The notes: a model not told the origin generated them from the letters alone. A stretch of 34,878 nt of DNA from GCA-1730015 sp964583825 (GCA_964583825.1 CAZOXM010000052.1:1-34878), one strand, 5' to 3'. Positions 7,256 to 15,446 are shown, numbered from the stretch's first letter. Made by a program: numbers and translations.

Positions 7256-8650
7256 CTACTTCTTTTTTACCGTTCTTAGAAAGCGATTGCGCTTTCTCTG
7301 TTGCAGAGGCGTGAGTTTGTTTCTGATGTGGCTATAAGGATTATCGCTGGTTTTAAAGTCGATTCGTACCGGCGTACCGAACAGCTTGAGTTCCCGCTGA
7401 AAAAAGTTACTCAGGTATCGTTTGTATGAATCCGGTATGCGCTGAGTCTGATTACCGTGAACCACTATGACCGGCGGGTTTGACCCACCCTGATGCGCAT
7501 ACCGCATCTTTATCCGTCGTCCCCTGACCAGCGGAGGCTGATGCTGCATGACGGCATACTCAAGCATGCGTGTCAGCTGCGGGGTCGACATGTCGATCAT
7601 GGCCGACTCATAGGCACGGTTGGCAAAGCTGAGTAGCTTACCGACACCGGTACCATGCAACGCAGAGATAAACTCTATACGGGTAAAATCCAGAAAATCC
7701 AACCGACGGGCAATATCTGACTTGATGAGTTCCCTCTGCTCGTGTTCGAGCCCGTCCCATTTGTTCACCGCAACAATCAGGGCACGCCCCTTATCGATAA
7801 TATACCCGAGCAGGTTAAGATCCTGATCGGTCACCCGCTCTGTCGCATCCAGCAACAGCACACACACATTGCAGGCTTCGATCGCCTGCAGCGTTTTGAT
7901 CACACTAAACTTTTCGACCGTTTCACTGACCTTGCCGCGACGCCGTACACCAGCCGTGTCGATCAGTGTGTAGGACTTGCCGTCTCTTTCGAATGGGATC
8001 GGTATGCTGTCGCGAGTGGTGCCGGGCAGATCAAAAGCGACAACCCGCTCTTCGCCCAGCATTCGGTTGATCAATGTGGACTTGCCAACATTCGGCCTGC
8101 CGACGACCGCAAGCCGCAACCCGTCGTCAGTTGCTTCACCATCAGCCTCGGCCAGTTCACCTGGCAACAGCGCTTGCACCGCACTGATTAACTTTAGCAA
8201 GCCGCGATTGTGGGCCGCTGCAATACAGTGGGGCTCCGCCAGACCCAATTCGTAAAACTCGAGCACGACCTGAGATTCATCCAGCGTATCGGTCTTGTTA
8301 ACGGCCAGGCAAACCGGCCTTTCTGTGCGTCGAAGTCTGTCCGCTATTTCATGATCTACCGGCGTCAGACCATCCCGACCGTCAACCAAAAACACCACTG
8401 CGTCCGCTTCATCGACAGCCAGCCAGGATTGTTCCTGCATACGCACATCGAGCACTTCCGATTCGCCATTTAACCCACCGGTGTCGACGACGATGTACTC
8501 GAAACCGCCGAGCTTACCGTCTCCGTACTTGCGGTCGCGTGTCAGGCCCGCGAAATCCGCCACCAGCGCATCACGGGATTTAGTCAGCTTATTAAACAAA
8601 GTGGACTTGCCGACGTTAGGCCTGCCCACCAGGGCGATCACGGGTTTCAT
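7256..8650 (-). CDS. der: ribosome-assembly GTPase Der (EngA)
   Basis: A 464-residue essential GTPase with two tandem G domains and a C-terminal KH-like domain; it helps mature the 50S ribosomal subunit. The first G domain shows GRPNVGKS (9-16), DTGG (57-60) and NKTD (118-121). The second shows GRPNVGKS (184-191), DTAG (231-234) and NKWD (about 296). The KH-like end carries PPLVRGRRIKMRYAHQGG and GTPVRIDFKTSDNPY, and the tail is basic (QQRKRNRFLRTVKKK). It is slightly shorter than the E. coli protein. The ATG at 8650 gives the canonical MKPVIALVGRPN start, though no strong ribosome-binding site precedes it. Unusually for this region, der is followed after 8 bases by a catabolic reductase gene and is separated from bamB by 451 bases. 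Confidence 0.97.
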   Translation of the reverse strand: MKPVIALVGRPNVGKSTLFNKLTKSRDALVADFAGLTRDRKYGDGKLGGFEYIVVDTGGLNGESEVLDVRMQEQSWLAVDEADAVVFLVDGRDGLTPVDHEIADRLRRTERPVCLAVNKTDTLDESQVVLEFYELGLAEPHCIAAAHNRGLLKLISAVQALLPGELAEADGEATDDGLRLAVVGRPNVGKSTLINRMLGEERVVAFDLPGTTRDSIPIPFERDGKSYTLIDTAGVRRRGKVSETVEKFSVIKTLQAIEACNVCVLLLDATERVTDQDLNLLGYIIDKGRALIVAVNKWDGLEHEQRELIKSDIARRLDFLDFTRIEFISALHGTGVGKLLSFANRAYESAMIDMSTPQLTRMLEYAVMQHQPPLVRGRRIKMRYAHQGGSNPPVIVVHGNQTQRIPDSYKRYLSNFFQRELKLFGTPVRIDFKTSDNPYSHIRNKLTPLQQRKRNRFLRTVKKK

Positions 8651-9101
8651 CAGTAGATTCTAACGTGTCACTCGACGACGGCGCAGAAAAAGCACCATCT
8701 TTTTTCCCAACAGCCGCACCACTTGGCAGCGCAAGACGCTGTTAACCCGATTTCATGGTTCCTGACGGCCTGCAACTCTACAACCGGGGCGTTTGGCGGG
8801 CGGCATCTGCGGTGTACGGGAGCAAATAGTGTGGTCATTTGAGCGCTTGTCATGTGCTCTGCGGCAAGGCGCAGCTCGCAGGGAATGGCCTTCCCGTATC
8901 AATTAGGGCCCTTTTTCAAGCGCTGCAACGCAGTTACAGGGCAGTTGCAGGGCAAATAACAGGCTCCCGCAGGGGCGGCTGACTAAAGCGCGCACCTCTG
9001 TATGAACGAATACCGTGACAGATACTGAAAGAGAAATTTTTCAAATAAATGAAGCACTTTAGTCAGTCGACTCATGTGACTACACTGTTTGTTCCAGTGC
9101 A
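8651..9101. other. 451-base gap between bamB and der
   Basis: No credible gene is present; a 61-residue minus-strand frame at 8668-8853 is rich in Cys and Trp and looks like chance. The gap holds a repeat related to the one at 3384-3548 (see 8864-8933). Near 9047-9107 the words ACTAAAG and CTTTAGT, and CACTG and CAGTG, can pair into an imperfect nested hairpin downstream of bamB, but it lacks a T-run and I do not call it a terminator. The der promoter should be in this interval. Confidence 0.55.
8864..8933. repeat. degenerate intergenic repeat related to the 3384-3548 element
   Basis: Blocks appear in the same order as in the core of the larger inverted repeat: GCAAGGCG (8864-8871), CGCAGG (8877-8882), TTTTTCAA (8912-8919) and GCAA (8925-8928). 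In the larger element these lie at 3440-3447, 3454-3459, 3480-3488 and 3493-3496. The copy here has a central small hairpin, GGGAA/TTCCC at 8881-8895, and an imperfect outer pairing of CTGCGGCAAGGCGC with GCGCTGCAACGCAG. The long terminal arms of the larger element are missing. The relation is by eye and could be coincidental. Confidence 0.4.
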
Positions 9102-10286
9102 CTAAAGCGCTACCGCGCTGAGCCCACCATCACGGCCAAGCAGATAGACGATATTGTCCACGATCACCGGCTTGTGCGTGATCTGACCATCAGTGGCTTT
9201 GATGCGGCCGATTTGCGCACCGCTGGCACCGGACAGCACGTGCAGGTATCCCTCAAAATCTCCGACAACCACATCGCCACTACCGGTAATTGCAGGCGCA
9301 GTGAGCTGTCGGTTGGACAGGTCTTCCTGCTGCCACAAACCGAGACCGTCCAGCACACTGTACGCATGGACCGTATCAAATTCGTCAGTCACAACAACCA
9401 TGTTTCCGTTGGCATCAAGTCCAACCGCAGACGACACGTCAGCCGACCAGCGACGCTGCCCTGAAGCGGGATCAATCTGAGCCACCGCCCCCTGGTAATT
9501 AACTGCGTAAATGCTGTTTCCCGCTATCACCACATCGCCATCGAGGTCGTTCAGCCGATCAATCTCGGAACGGCCGGTACTATCGGATAAACGGGCCTCC
9601 CAGAACACTTCGCCATCTGACGCCCGCAGCGCTGCCAGACGCCCGTTATCGAGCCCCACCAGCACTCCATCCGGCACAACCAGCGGGCGACCGTTACCGT
9701 GCAGGCTAAGCGCAGGCACCGTATAGCTGTAGATCCACTGCCGATTGCCATTATTTTTGTTCAGGGCATAAACGCGACCGTCGATACTGCGCACCACCAC
9801 ACTGTCACGCCCTGCACTGGGTGGAGCAATCACTTCAGACGAAACCGTTGTATTCCACACAACGCTGCCATCCTGCTGATCAATGCTATAGATACGGCCA
9901 TCCCCCGTGCCGATATAGAGCAGTCGATCATCGCCGCTGATACCAGCGGTTGGGCGGTCACCGATGTTCACTTCCCAGACAACCTCACCGGTGGATCGAT
10001 TGAGTGCGGTAATCACGCCTTTGGCGCTGGTGGTGAATACGGTACTGTCCGTCACGTAGGGTGTGTATCTCACAACCGACCGATCACTGCCATCTCCAAC
10101 CTCGGATCGCCACAGGAGTGACGGCTCAACCGTCGCTGCGACGACCTGCAGTTTATCCGGCTCAGGGGGCTTCACGTTAACCGTGTTACCACAGGCGACT
10201 AACGACAGCGACAGCGCAACAACCCCACCTAACCGTGCCAGCCGGTGACTGCACTCCCGGATCGGCACCACCCAACATGACCTCAT
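9102..10286 (-). CDS. bamB: outer-membrane assembly lipoprotein BamB
   Basis: A 394-residue lipoprotein of the beta-barrel assembly machinery, which folds outer-membrane proteins with BamA. The signal sequence ends in a lipobox, SLVAC, with the acylated cysteine at residue 32; the n-region (MRSCWVVPIRECSHRLARLGG) is longer than usual. The mature part is an eight-bladed PQQ-type propeller with repeats such as ITALNRSTGEVVWEVNIG, IYSIDQQDGSVVWNTTV, AALRASDGEVFWEARL and VAQIDPASGQRRWSADV. The segment RSEIDRLNDLDGDVVI is a BamB landmark. Its ATG (10286) overlaps the TGA of the yfgM-like gene as ATGA, so translation is coupled. Although the group hisS-yfgM-bamB-der is conserved, here 451 bases lie between bamB and der. 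Confidence 0.96.
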   Translation of the reverse strand: MRSCWVVPIRECSHRLARLGGVVALSLSLVACGNTVNVKPPEPDKLQVVAATVEPSLLWRSEVGDGSDRSVVRYTPYVTDSTVFTTSAKGVITALNRSTGEVVWEVNIGDRPTAGISGDDRLLYIGTGDGRIYSIDQQDGSVVWNTTVSSEVIAPPSAGRDSVVVRSIDGRVYALNKNNGNRQWIYSYTVPALSLHGNGRPLVVPDGVLVGLDNGRLAALRASDGEVFWEARLSDSTGRSEIDRLNDLDGDVVIAGNSIYAVNYQGAVAQIDPASGQRRWSADVSSAVGLDANGNMVVVTDEFDTVHAYSVLDGLGLWQQEDLSNRQLTAPAITGSGDVVVGDFEGYLHVLSGASGAQIGRIKATDGQITHKPVIVDNIVYLLGRDGGLSAVAL

Positions 10287-10942
10287 GACTGGTCATCGCC
10301 AGACCCGGATTCGGGCACGGCCAGATCATCGAGTTTCATCTGCAGGTTCTGGCTGGGTGTAGACACTGTGCCTGATTCCTGAGCACGCCGATAGGCAGCC
10401 AGTGCCTCAGCTGCATCGCCACTGTCCAGATGAATATCTCCACGAATCTCGTTGACCAGCGCCGCGTAGTTATTCGAACTGACCTTATCCAGTACCGCAA
10501 GCGCCTCCTTGTGATCACCCTGTGCGTTCAGTACACGCGCGAGACGCAATCTGGCAATTGACTTAATCTCGGCAAACGTGCCCTGATCTATGGTCCAGCG
10601 CAGCGCCGCCTCAGCCTTCGGCAGATCGTTTTCTTCTACATGAAAACGTGCTTCGGCCAAACTGGCCATCGCCGCATAGGACGAACCACCGTGGTCTTTC
10701 TTGATCTCAGAGACTTTGCCCAGGAAAAGCTCGCCATCGTCATCGGCCTCGAGAGACTGCATTACCTCGGTGTATACGCTGGACGCGTTTTGTGCCACCG
10801 ACAATTGATGTCCCTGCCAGGCACGCCATCCAAATATCAGCGCCAGTCCGAGGCCAATGCCCAGCAGTACAGCGCGACCATTGTCCGCCCACCACTTTTT
10901 TAGTGCCTCGACTTGTTGTTCTTCGGTTTCGTATTCAGCCAT
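10283..10942 (-). CDS. yfgM: YfgM-like TPR membrane protein (Sec-associated chaperone)
   Basis: A 219-residue protein with one N-terminal membrane anchor and a periplasmic TPR-like domain, as in E. coli YfgM, an ancillary SecYEG partner that links to periplasmic chaperones. Visible are a cytoplasmic acidic start (MAEYETEEQQVEALKKWWAD), the membrane helix GRAVLLGIGLGLALIFGW (about 22-39), and helical repeats (SSYAAMASLAEARFHVEENDLPKAEAAL, DIHLDSGDAAEALAAYRRAQ). The frame stays open upstream to 11047, which would overlap hisS by 41 bases. I chose the ATG at 10942 because it gives the family N-terminus and follows the hisS stop by 64 bases. It sits between hisS and bamB as in many gammaproteobacteria, and its stop overlaps the bamB start. 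Confidence 0.9.
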   Translation of the reverse strand: MAEYETEEQQVEALKKWWADNGRAVLLGIGLGLALIFGWRAWQGHQLSVAQNASSVYTEVMQSLEADDDGELFLGKVSEIKKDHGGSSYAAMASLAEARFHVEENDLPKAEAALRWTIDQGTFAEIKSIARLRLARVLNAQGDHKEALAVLDKVSSNNYAALVNEIRGDIHLDSGDAAEALAAYRRAQESGTVSTPSQNLQMKLDDLAVPESGSGDDQS

Positions 10943-11006
10943 ATGGAGTTCCAGTCTCGATCCCTTGTTATTGTTATTCTGGGGTTCGCCGGGGGTTAAC
11001 GGATGT

Positions 11007-12311
11007 TCAAACAGTTTCGTTGTCAAACACACCGGGAAAGTATTCACGGTTCAACACAGAGACAACCTGGTCTCGCGCTACCGTTTGCTGCTCGCGATGT
11101 TCTCGCAGCGATTTTATGCCTACCGTATCGTTTTTCAATTCTTCTTCTGCAATGATCAAAGCGACCTGTGCACCACTTTTATCCGCTCGTTTAAACTGAC
11201 TTTTCATGCCACTGGCCACACACGTGGTGATCACCGACCATGTCGGGCAATGGTTGCGCAGCATTTCAGCCAGCGCCAGCCCACTGACGATCGCACCCTC
11301 GGAGCCCAGAATTATATAAATTTCCGGTGAAGGCGCGTCCACCCCTGACCCTTTTCGCTCGATCAGCTCGAGTATTCGCTCGACCCCAAGGGCCCAGCCA
11401 ACACCGGGAGACGGCTTTGCGCCGAGCTGTTCGGTCAGGCCATCGTAGCGCCCGCCGGCACAAACCGTACCCTGAGCGCCGAGCTCAGTGGTGACCCATT
11501 CAAACACGGTGTGGCTATAGTAATCCAGGCCGCGCACTAATCGTGTGTTGATTTCGAAATTAACGCCACATTGCGTCAGTGTGTCACGCAACTGTTCGAA
11601 ATGATCTGCGGATTCAGGACACAGATGATCGAGAATACTCGGTGCCTGCGCTACCACATTGCTCATGGCCGGGTTTTTAGTATCGAGCACGCGCAGCGGA
11701 TTTGTCTGAAGTCTGCGTTTAGAGTCCTCATCAAGTTCGGCGATATGGTCATTCAGATAATCGACCAGCAATGACCGATATGACGCTCTGTCCTCAGCGG
11801 TACCGAGCGAGTTTATCTGCAGTCTGACGTTCTCTGCCAGGCCGAGTTGTTGCCACAGACGGGCGCTGAGCAGAATGAGTTCCGACTCGATAAACGGACC
11901 GGGCACGCCGTAGACTTCGGCACCGACCTGCCAGAACTGCCGGTAGCGACCGGCTTGCGGGTTTTCACGTCGGAACATCGGCCCGAGATACCAGATCCGC
12001 GATACCTGATTATTGGCCAGCAGCCCGTGCTGCATGGCGGCGCGAACGCAACTGGCAGTGTTTTCTGGCCGCAGCGACAGTTGCTCGCCGTTGCGATCCG
12101 TGAAGGAGTACATTTCCTTTTCGACGATGTCGGTGACTTCGCCGATGGAACGATGGAACAGCTCAGACTTTTCGAGAATCGGTGTGCGCAGCTCACGATA
12201 CCCGTACAGCGCCATAACAGCACGTACGGTGCGCTCAAGGTGGTGCCAGCGATGCACGTCATCCGGCAGAACGTCGTGTACCCCTTTGATGCTCCTGACC
12301 ATCTCAGCCAT
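11007..12311 (-). CDS. hisS: histidyl-tRNA synthetase
   Basis: A 434-residue class II aminoacyl-tRNA synthetase that charges tRNA-His in the cytosol. It shows the class II core (IKGVHDVLPDD near the start, motif 2 around MFRRENPQAGRYRQFWQVGAE, motif 3 around GVGWALGVERIL). The histidine-binding peptides RGLDYYSHTVFEW and AGGRYDGLTEQLG are both intact. The C-terminal anticodon-binding domain includes CVASGMKSQFKRADKSGAQ, IIAEEELKN and LREHREQQTVARDQV. Length is normal. The ATG at 12311 is used; a second ATG three codons on is possible, and neither has a clear Shine-Dalgarno sequence. It lies upstream of yfgM and bamB, with 153 bases separating it from pilF. The ispG gene that commonly precedes hisS is missing from this position. 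Confidence 0.97.
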   Translation of the reverse strand: MAEMVRSIKGVHDVLPDDVHRWHHLERTVRAVMALYGYRELRTPILEKSELFHRSIGEVTDIVEKEMYSFTDRNGEQLSLRPENTASCVRAAMQHGLLANNQVSRIWYLGPMFRRENPQAGRYRQFWQVGAEVYGVPGPFIESELILLSARLWQQLGLAENVRLQINSLGTAEDRASYRSLLVDYLNDHIAELDEDSKRRLQTNPLRVLDTKNPAMSNVVAQAPSILDHLCPESADHFEQLRDTLTQCGVNFEINTRLVRGLDYYSHTVFEWVTTELGAQGTVCAGGRYDGLTEQLGAKPSPGVGWALGVERILELIERKGSGVDAPSPEIYIILGSEGAIVSGLALAEMLRNHCPTWSVITTCVASGMKSQFKRADKSGAQVALIIAEEELKNDTVGIKSLREHREQQTVARDQVVSVLNREYFPGVFDNETV

Positions 12312-12464
12312 GCTGATTATCCGCTACTGATCCGCCTGCGGGCAGATCAGCGAACCACTGGAGTTGTCAGGCGGCAAGCACCGTCAAGGGTCAGCGCGGC
12401 AAGCAGTCCGCGACCGACTCCAACTGCACCGGACGCGGTGGCACCGCCGGGTGCGCAGCCAGGT
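12312..12464. other. pilF-hisS junction lacking rodZ and ispG
   Basis: Only 153 GC-rich bases lie between the stop of pilF and the start of hisS, where rodZ and ispG often lie in gammaproteobacteria. I can find no recognisable remnant of either gene. A minus-strand frame (GAVGVGRGLLAALTLDGACR) crosses the gap but continues antisense-style into pilF in another frame and is not called. Confidence 0.5.
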
Positions 12465-13217
12465 CTACTGCGCCGCGAGGTACAGTTGTGCCTGCCTCGA
12501 GCGAGGGTAGGACGTAACAAGCTCTTTGCCGTACTGTTGCACAGCCAATTCATCGCCAATTTCACGCTTAATGTTGATCCCTACACTCAGGCTCTGCGGC
12601 GTCTGTCGAGACAGACTGGTGAACCGTGCATAATAAGCGTCAGCAAGTACAGCGTCACCCGTTTTAAGTTTCAATTCTGCCATGTGCAGGATGGCCGGTG
12701 CGAACTTCGCGTTGTGACGAATGGCCGCACGCAGGTGCTGCTCGGCTTCGTCGTAGCGATTGTCCCCAAGCGCACACAGACCGGCATTGTCCAGTGCGAA
12801 TTCGGGCGTCTGATAAAACTTGTTTTCCGAGGCCGCGACAAACTGTTCGATCGCATCCGATGTACGATTCCGATCGCACAGGAAAATGCCGTAATTATTT
12901 CGATATTCAGCCCGCTTTTCATCCAGGCGGATCGATTTAACAAACGCTTTTTCCGCCCCCTTTGGATCGTCGAGCGCTGCGAGCAGCTTGCCGTAGGCAT
13001 TGTTGGCGAGCGCGTTGTTGGGGTCCTGCGCCAGCGCGCGTTGCAGCTTCACCTGTGCGTTCTCCAAACTGCCCGTGGCCAGGTAGTTGGCACCGAGTTC
13101 AGCATTGTAGTTGGCAGCCTTTTCATCATCGGACAGTCTCGCCACACCAGAGTTGACGGCACAGCCGGACACCAGCAGCGTCGCTGCAATGACTGAGGCA
13201 AGTAGTGCTGTTTTCAC
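12465..13217 (-). CDS. pilF: type IV pilus biogenesis/stability TPR lipoprotein PilF (PilW)
   Basis: A 250-residue outer-membrane lipoprotein with about four to five tetratricopeptide repeats; the family pilots the PilQ secretin or stabilises type IV pili. The signal ends in LVSGC with the lipid-bearing cysteine at residue 19. TPR helices are visible at AELGANYLATGSLENAQVKLQRALAQDPNN, NNAYGKLLAALDDPKGAEKAFVKSIRLD, DNAGLCALGDNRYDEAEQHLRAAI and ILHMAELKLKTGDAVLADAYYARF. The start codon is GTG (13217), which overlaps the TGA of rlmN as GTGA; a GGAG lies about 8 bases upstream inside the rlmN end. The order rlmN-pilF is conserved in gammaproteobacteria. No other pilus genes are in the window. Confidence 0.92.
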   Translation of the reverse strand: MKTALLASVIAATLLVSGCAVNSGVARLSDDEKAANYNAELGANYLATGSLENAQVKLQRALAQDPNNALANNAYGKLLAALDDPKGAEKAFVKSIRLDEKRAEYRNNYGIFLCDRNRTSDAIEQFVAASENKFYQTPEFALDNAGLCALGDNRYDEAEQHLRAAIRHNAKFAPAILHMAELKLKTGDAVLADAYYARFTSLSRQTPQSLSVGINIKREIGDELAVQQYGKELVTSYPRSRQAQLYLAAQ

Positions 13218-14332
13218 AGATTTTCTCCAAATCTTGGCTGCACGAATTTCAGTTCGCGCTTGCTGCGGTCATTGACGTCACCGGCGAGCTGCCCACAGGC
13301 GGCATCGATGTCATCTCCCCGCGTTTGTCGACGGGTCGCGACAATATTGCTGCGCTGCAGAATCTGACAAAAGCGATCAATTGCCTCAGCTGATGAGCGC
13401 GCATAACCCGACTTCGGAAACGGATTGAACGGGATTAAATTGACCTTACAGGGCAATCCACGCAACAGTTTGACCAGTTCCCGCGCATGCTCAGGCCGAT
13501 CATTGACACCGTCGAGCATCACGTATTCAAACATCACGTGGCGTTTGCGGTCCCCCTTGCCGACCCACCTCTTGCAGGCGTCCATCAGCTCGGCGATCGG
13601 ATAAGTCTTATTCAGTGGCACCAGCTCTGAGCGCAGCGCATCGTTTGGCGCGTGCAGCGACACCGCGAGCGACACATCAACCACCTCTTTCAGCTTATCC
13701 ATCGCTGGCAGCACACCGCTTGTACTCACGGTGACGCGGCGTTTGCTCAGGCCGTAGGCCATATCGTCGAGCATCAGGTTCAGTGCTTTGACCAGGTTGT
13801 TAAAATTGAGCAACGGCTCTCCCATGCCCATCATCACGACATTAGAAATGCGATGCGATTCAGTGAGCGGATTTTGAGCTAGCAATTGTGTTGCCAACAA
13901 CACCTGCCCGATCATTTCCCCGCTGGACAGATTGCGGTTGAATCCCTGACGCGCGGTGGAGCAGAAAGAACAGTCGAGGGCACAGCCGACCTGTGAGGAG
14001 ACACACAGCGTGCCGCGGTTTTTTTCCGGAATGAAAACAGTTTCAATACTGTTGTTGCCACGCAGCCTGAAGATCCATTTACTGGTGCCGTCCGCAGACA
14101 CATGCGAGTGCATCACTTCAGGCAGATAGATCTCACAGTTTTCCTCAAGCTTCTGACGCAGCCCCTTCGCCAGATTAGTCATCTGACTGATGTCGGTCAC
14201 GGAGTGCTGATAGAGCCACTTGAGCAGCTGATCGGCTCGAAAGGGCTTCTCTCCCAGCGATTCAAGAAACGTACGCATCCCCGCCCGATCGAAATCGAGC
14301 AGATTGATCTTGTCGCTGGTCAGAGAAGCCAC
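13214..14332 (-). CDS. rlmN: dual-specificity 23S rRNA A2503 / tRNA A37 C2-methyltransferase RlmN
   Basis: A 372-residue radical-SAM enzyme that methylates C2 of A2503 in 23S rRNA and A37 of some tRNAs. The 4Fe-4S cysteines are in GCALDCSFCSTARQGFNRNL (Cys117, Cys121, Cys124), and the C-terminal resolving cysteine is in RGDDIDAACGQLAGDV. VSSQVGC, VVMMGMGEPLLNFNN and RRVTVSTSGVLPAMDKL are further landmarks. The open frame extends upstream to 14536 in the body of ndk, but that stretch (Pro- and Arg-rich) does not match the family. I chose the GTG at 14332, which gives VASLTSDKINLLDFDRAGMR in register with E. coli RlmN (KINLLDLNRQQMR) and begins 8 bases past the ndk stop. The ribosome-binding site is poor, so coupling to ndk is likely. 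Confidence 0.95.
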   Translation of the reverse strand: MASLTSDKINLLDFDRAGMRTFLESLGEKPFRADQLLKWLYQHSVTDISQMTNLAKGLRQKLEENCEIYLPEVMHSHVSADGTSKWIFRLRGNNSIETVFIPEKNRGTLCVSSQVGCALDCSFCSTARQGFNRNLSSGEMIGQVLLATQLLAQNPLTESHRISNVVMMGMGEPLLNFNNLVKALNLMLDDMAYGLSKRRVTVSTSGVLPAMDKLKEVVDVSLAVSLHAPNDALRSELVPLNKTYPIAELMDACKRWVGKGDRKRHVMFEYVMLDGVNDRPEHARELVKLLRGLPCKVNLIPFNPFPKSGYARSSAEAIDRFCQILQRSNIVATRRQTRGDDIDAACGQLAGDVNDRSKRELKFVQPRFGENL

Positions 14333-14339
14333 GCGTGTG

Positions 14340-14771
14340 CTACCGCTTGCGCGCGCAAACGCCGTCGCTGCCGAAGAAAAACGCGATTTCGTTGGCCGCT
14401 GTTTCCGGCGCGTCGGAGCCATGCACGGCATTCTCATCAATGCTGCTGGCAAAGTCGGCGCGAATTGTACCGGCATCTGCTTCGGCCGGATTGGTGGCCC
14501 CCATGACTTCGCGGTTGCGGGCAATTGCATTTTCACCCTCTAACACCTGTACCATGACGGGACCTGAAGTCATGAAAGCTACCAGATCGTTATAAAAGGG
14601 ACGCTCTTTATGCACCGCATAGAAATCCTGCGCCTGTGCCTCACTTAACTGCATCATCTTTGCTGCAACGATCTGCAAACCGGCTTTTTCAAACCGATCG
14701 TAGATCTGTCCGATAACATTCTTTGCTACTGCGTCAGGCTTGATTATGGATATCGTACGCTCTACCGCCAT
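14340..14771 (-). CDS. ndk: nucleoside diphosphate kinase
   Basis: A 143-residue enzyme that moves the gamma-phosphate between nucleoside triphosphates and diphosphates through a phosphohistidine. The active site is NAVHGSD with His117; SIIKPDAVAKNVIG (8-21), HKERPFYNDLVAFMTSGP and GATNPAEADAGTIRADF are all intact. The length is the usual one. Start ATG 14771 with GGGAG seven bases upstream. The stop TAG at 14340 is 8 bases before the GTG of rlmN, and the ndk-rlmN-pilF-hisS order is common in gammaproteobacteria. The C-terminal DGVCARKR is slightly unusual but harmless. A strong hairpin (14809-14846) lies between this gene and the preceding HslV-like gene. Confidence 0.97.
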   Translation of the reverse strand: MAVERTISIIKPDAVAKNVIGQIYDRFEKAGLQIVAAKMMQLSEAQAQDFYAVHKERPFYNDLVAFMTSGPVMVQVLEGENAIARNREVMGATNPAEADAGTIRADFASSIDENAVHGSDAPETAANEIAFFFGSDGVCARKR

Positions 14772-14808
14772 GATTGACTCCCGTCGTTTTTGTGTTGGCT
14801 GAATTCAA

Positions 14809-14846
14809 AGCGCCGGAGTCTATCAAAATAACTGCACTCCGGCGCT
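14809..14846 (-). terminator. terminator-like hairpin between hslV-like gene and ndk
   Basis: An 11-base perfect stem, AGCGCCGGAGT (14809-14819) with ACTCCGGCGCT (14836-14846), encloses a 16-base loop. It lies 16 bases after the stop of the HslV-like gene and 37 bases before the ndk start. On the minus strand only a short TTT follows the stem, so termination may be partial, with read-through into ndk. Confidence 0.6.
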
Positions 14847-14861
14847 GTTGTATCTCTATAT

Positions 14862-15446
14862 TTAGTGGTGTTCCGCCGATTCAAGATCGACGGTGCGCAG
14901 GGTCATCGGCAGCGACGAGGCGTTATCGAACGCCGCCCCTGCGGCAACGCCGGCCTCGGCGATAGACTGGGCAGAATCGTAGCGATCGTAAACCGCATGC
15001 ATCGCGCCCAGCGCGTACGGACTGCCGGAGCCGGTGGCCCAGAAACTTGAGTACTCATACACTTCCCGCATCGAGTAAATGCCGAAGATGCCGTGCTTAT
15101 TTGCGGCCAGAGCATCGATGTGGCTCGACTCGTACGGATCGTCCTCGTCGTCTTTTGTATTGAGAAAGTAGTTTTCCTTGAGTTCCCTGTGCACTTCGGA
15201 AAAAGTTTTAAAGATCGACGCGCGATCGCTGAAATCCGGAAAAAACTCCTCCTGATTCAACAGGGATTCAATCACCAACGTGTGCGCAGCGCTGCCTACG
15301 ATGGCGAGATGTGTGTCGTCAAAGGTCTGAATCTTCTCACTGTGCGGATCAAAGTCTGCCGACAGTTTCAGATCGCCATAGCTCGTCAGCGAATCTGCAG
15401 CGATGCAGGCCACGCCGTTTTTGCGTACTACCACTACTGTAGACAT
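14862..15446 (-). CDS. HslV-like Ntn-hydrolase (proteasome-type peptidase subunit homologue)
   Basis: A 194-residue protein aligning with HslV, the proteolytic half of HslUV, but divergent. After removal of Met its N-terminus STVVVVRKNGVACIAAD runs without gaps against E. coli TTIVSVRRNGHVVIAGD, so the position of the HslV nucleophile Thr1 is Ser. The catalytic aspartate (Asp17, mature numbering) is kept. SEKIQ supplies the likely lysine after a four-residue insertion, and ATGSGSPYALGAM keeps the serine equivalent to HslV Ser124. Residues 93-110 carry an acidic insertion (NTKDDEDDPYESSHI). HslV lacks this, and no hslU is nearby. The gene overlaps the end of ribD by 13 bases, has AGGAAC before its ATG, and takes the place where ribE often sits. 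Function, partner ATPase and even proteolytic activity are unknown; I have some memory of such proteins being mislabelled as transporters. Confidence 0.75.
   Translation of the reverse strand: MSTVVVVRKNGVACIAADSLTSYGDLKLSADFDPHSEKIQTFDDTHLAIVGSAAHTLVIESLLNQEEFFPDFSDRASIFKTFSEVHRELKENYFLNTKDDEDDPYESSHIDALAANKHGIFGIYSMREVYEYSSFWATGSGSPYALGAMHAVYDRYDSAQSIAEAGVAAGAAFDNASSLPMTLRTVDLESAEHH

Noticed and set aside
9047..9107. Possible terminator after bamB
   Set aside because: The pairing ACTAAAG/CTTTAGT is broken and no T-run follows on the minus strand.
11847..13196. A 449-residue plus-strand open frame across hisS, the gap and pilF
   Set aside because: It is antisense to two well-recognised genes, has no recognisable domain and shows the composition expected from the opposite strand.
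14333..14536. Upstream extension of the rlmN frame inside ndk
   Set aside because: The extension is Pro/Arg-rich, overlaps ndk in another frame and has no counterpart in RlmN; the GTG at 14332 gives the family start.
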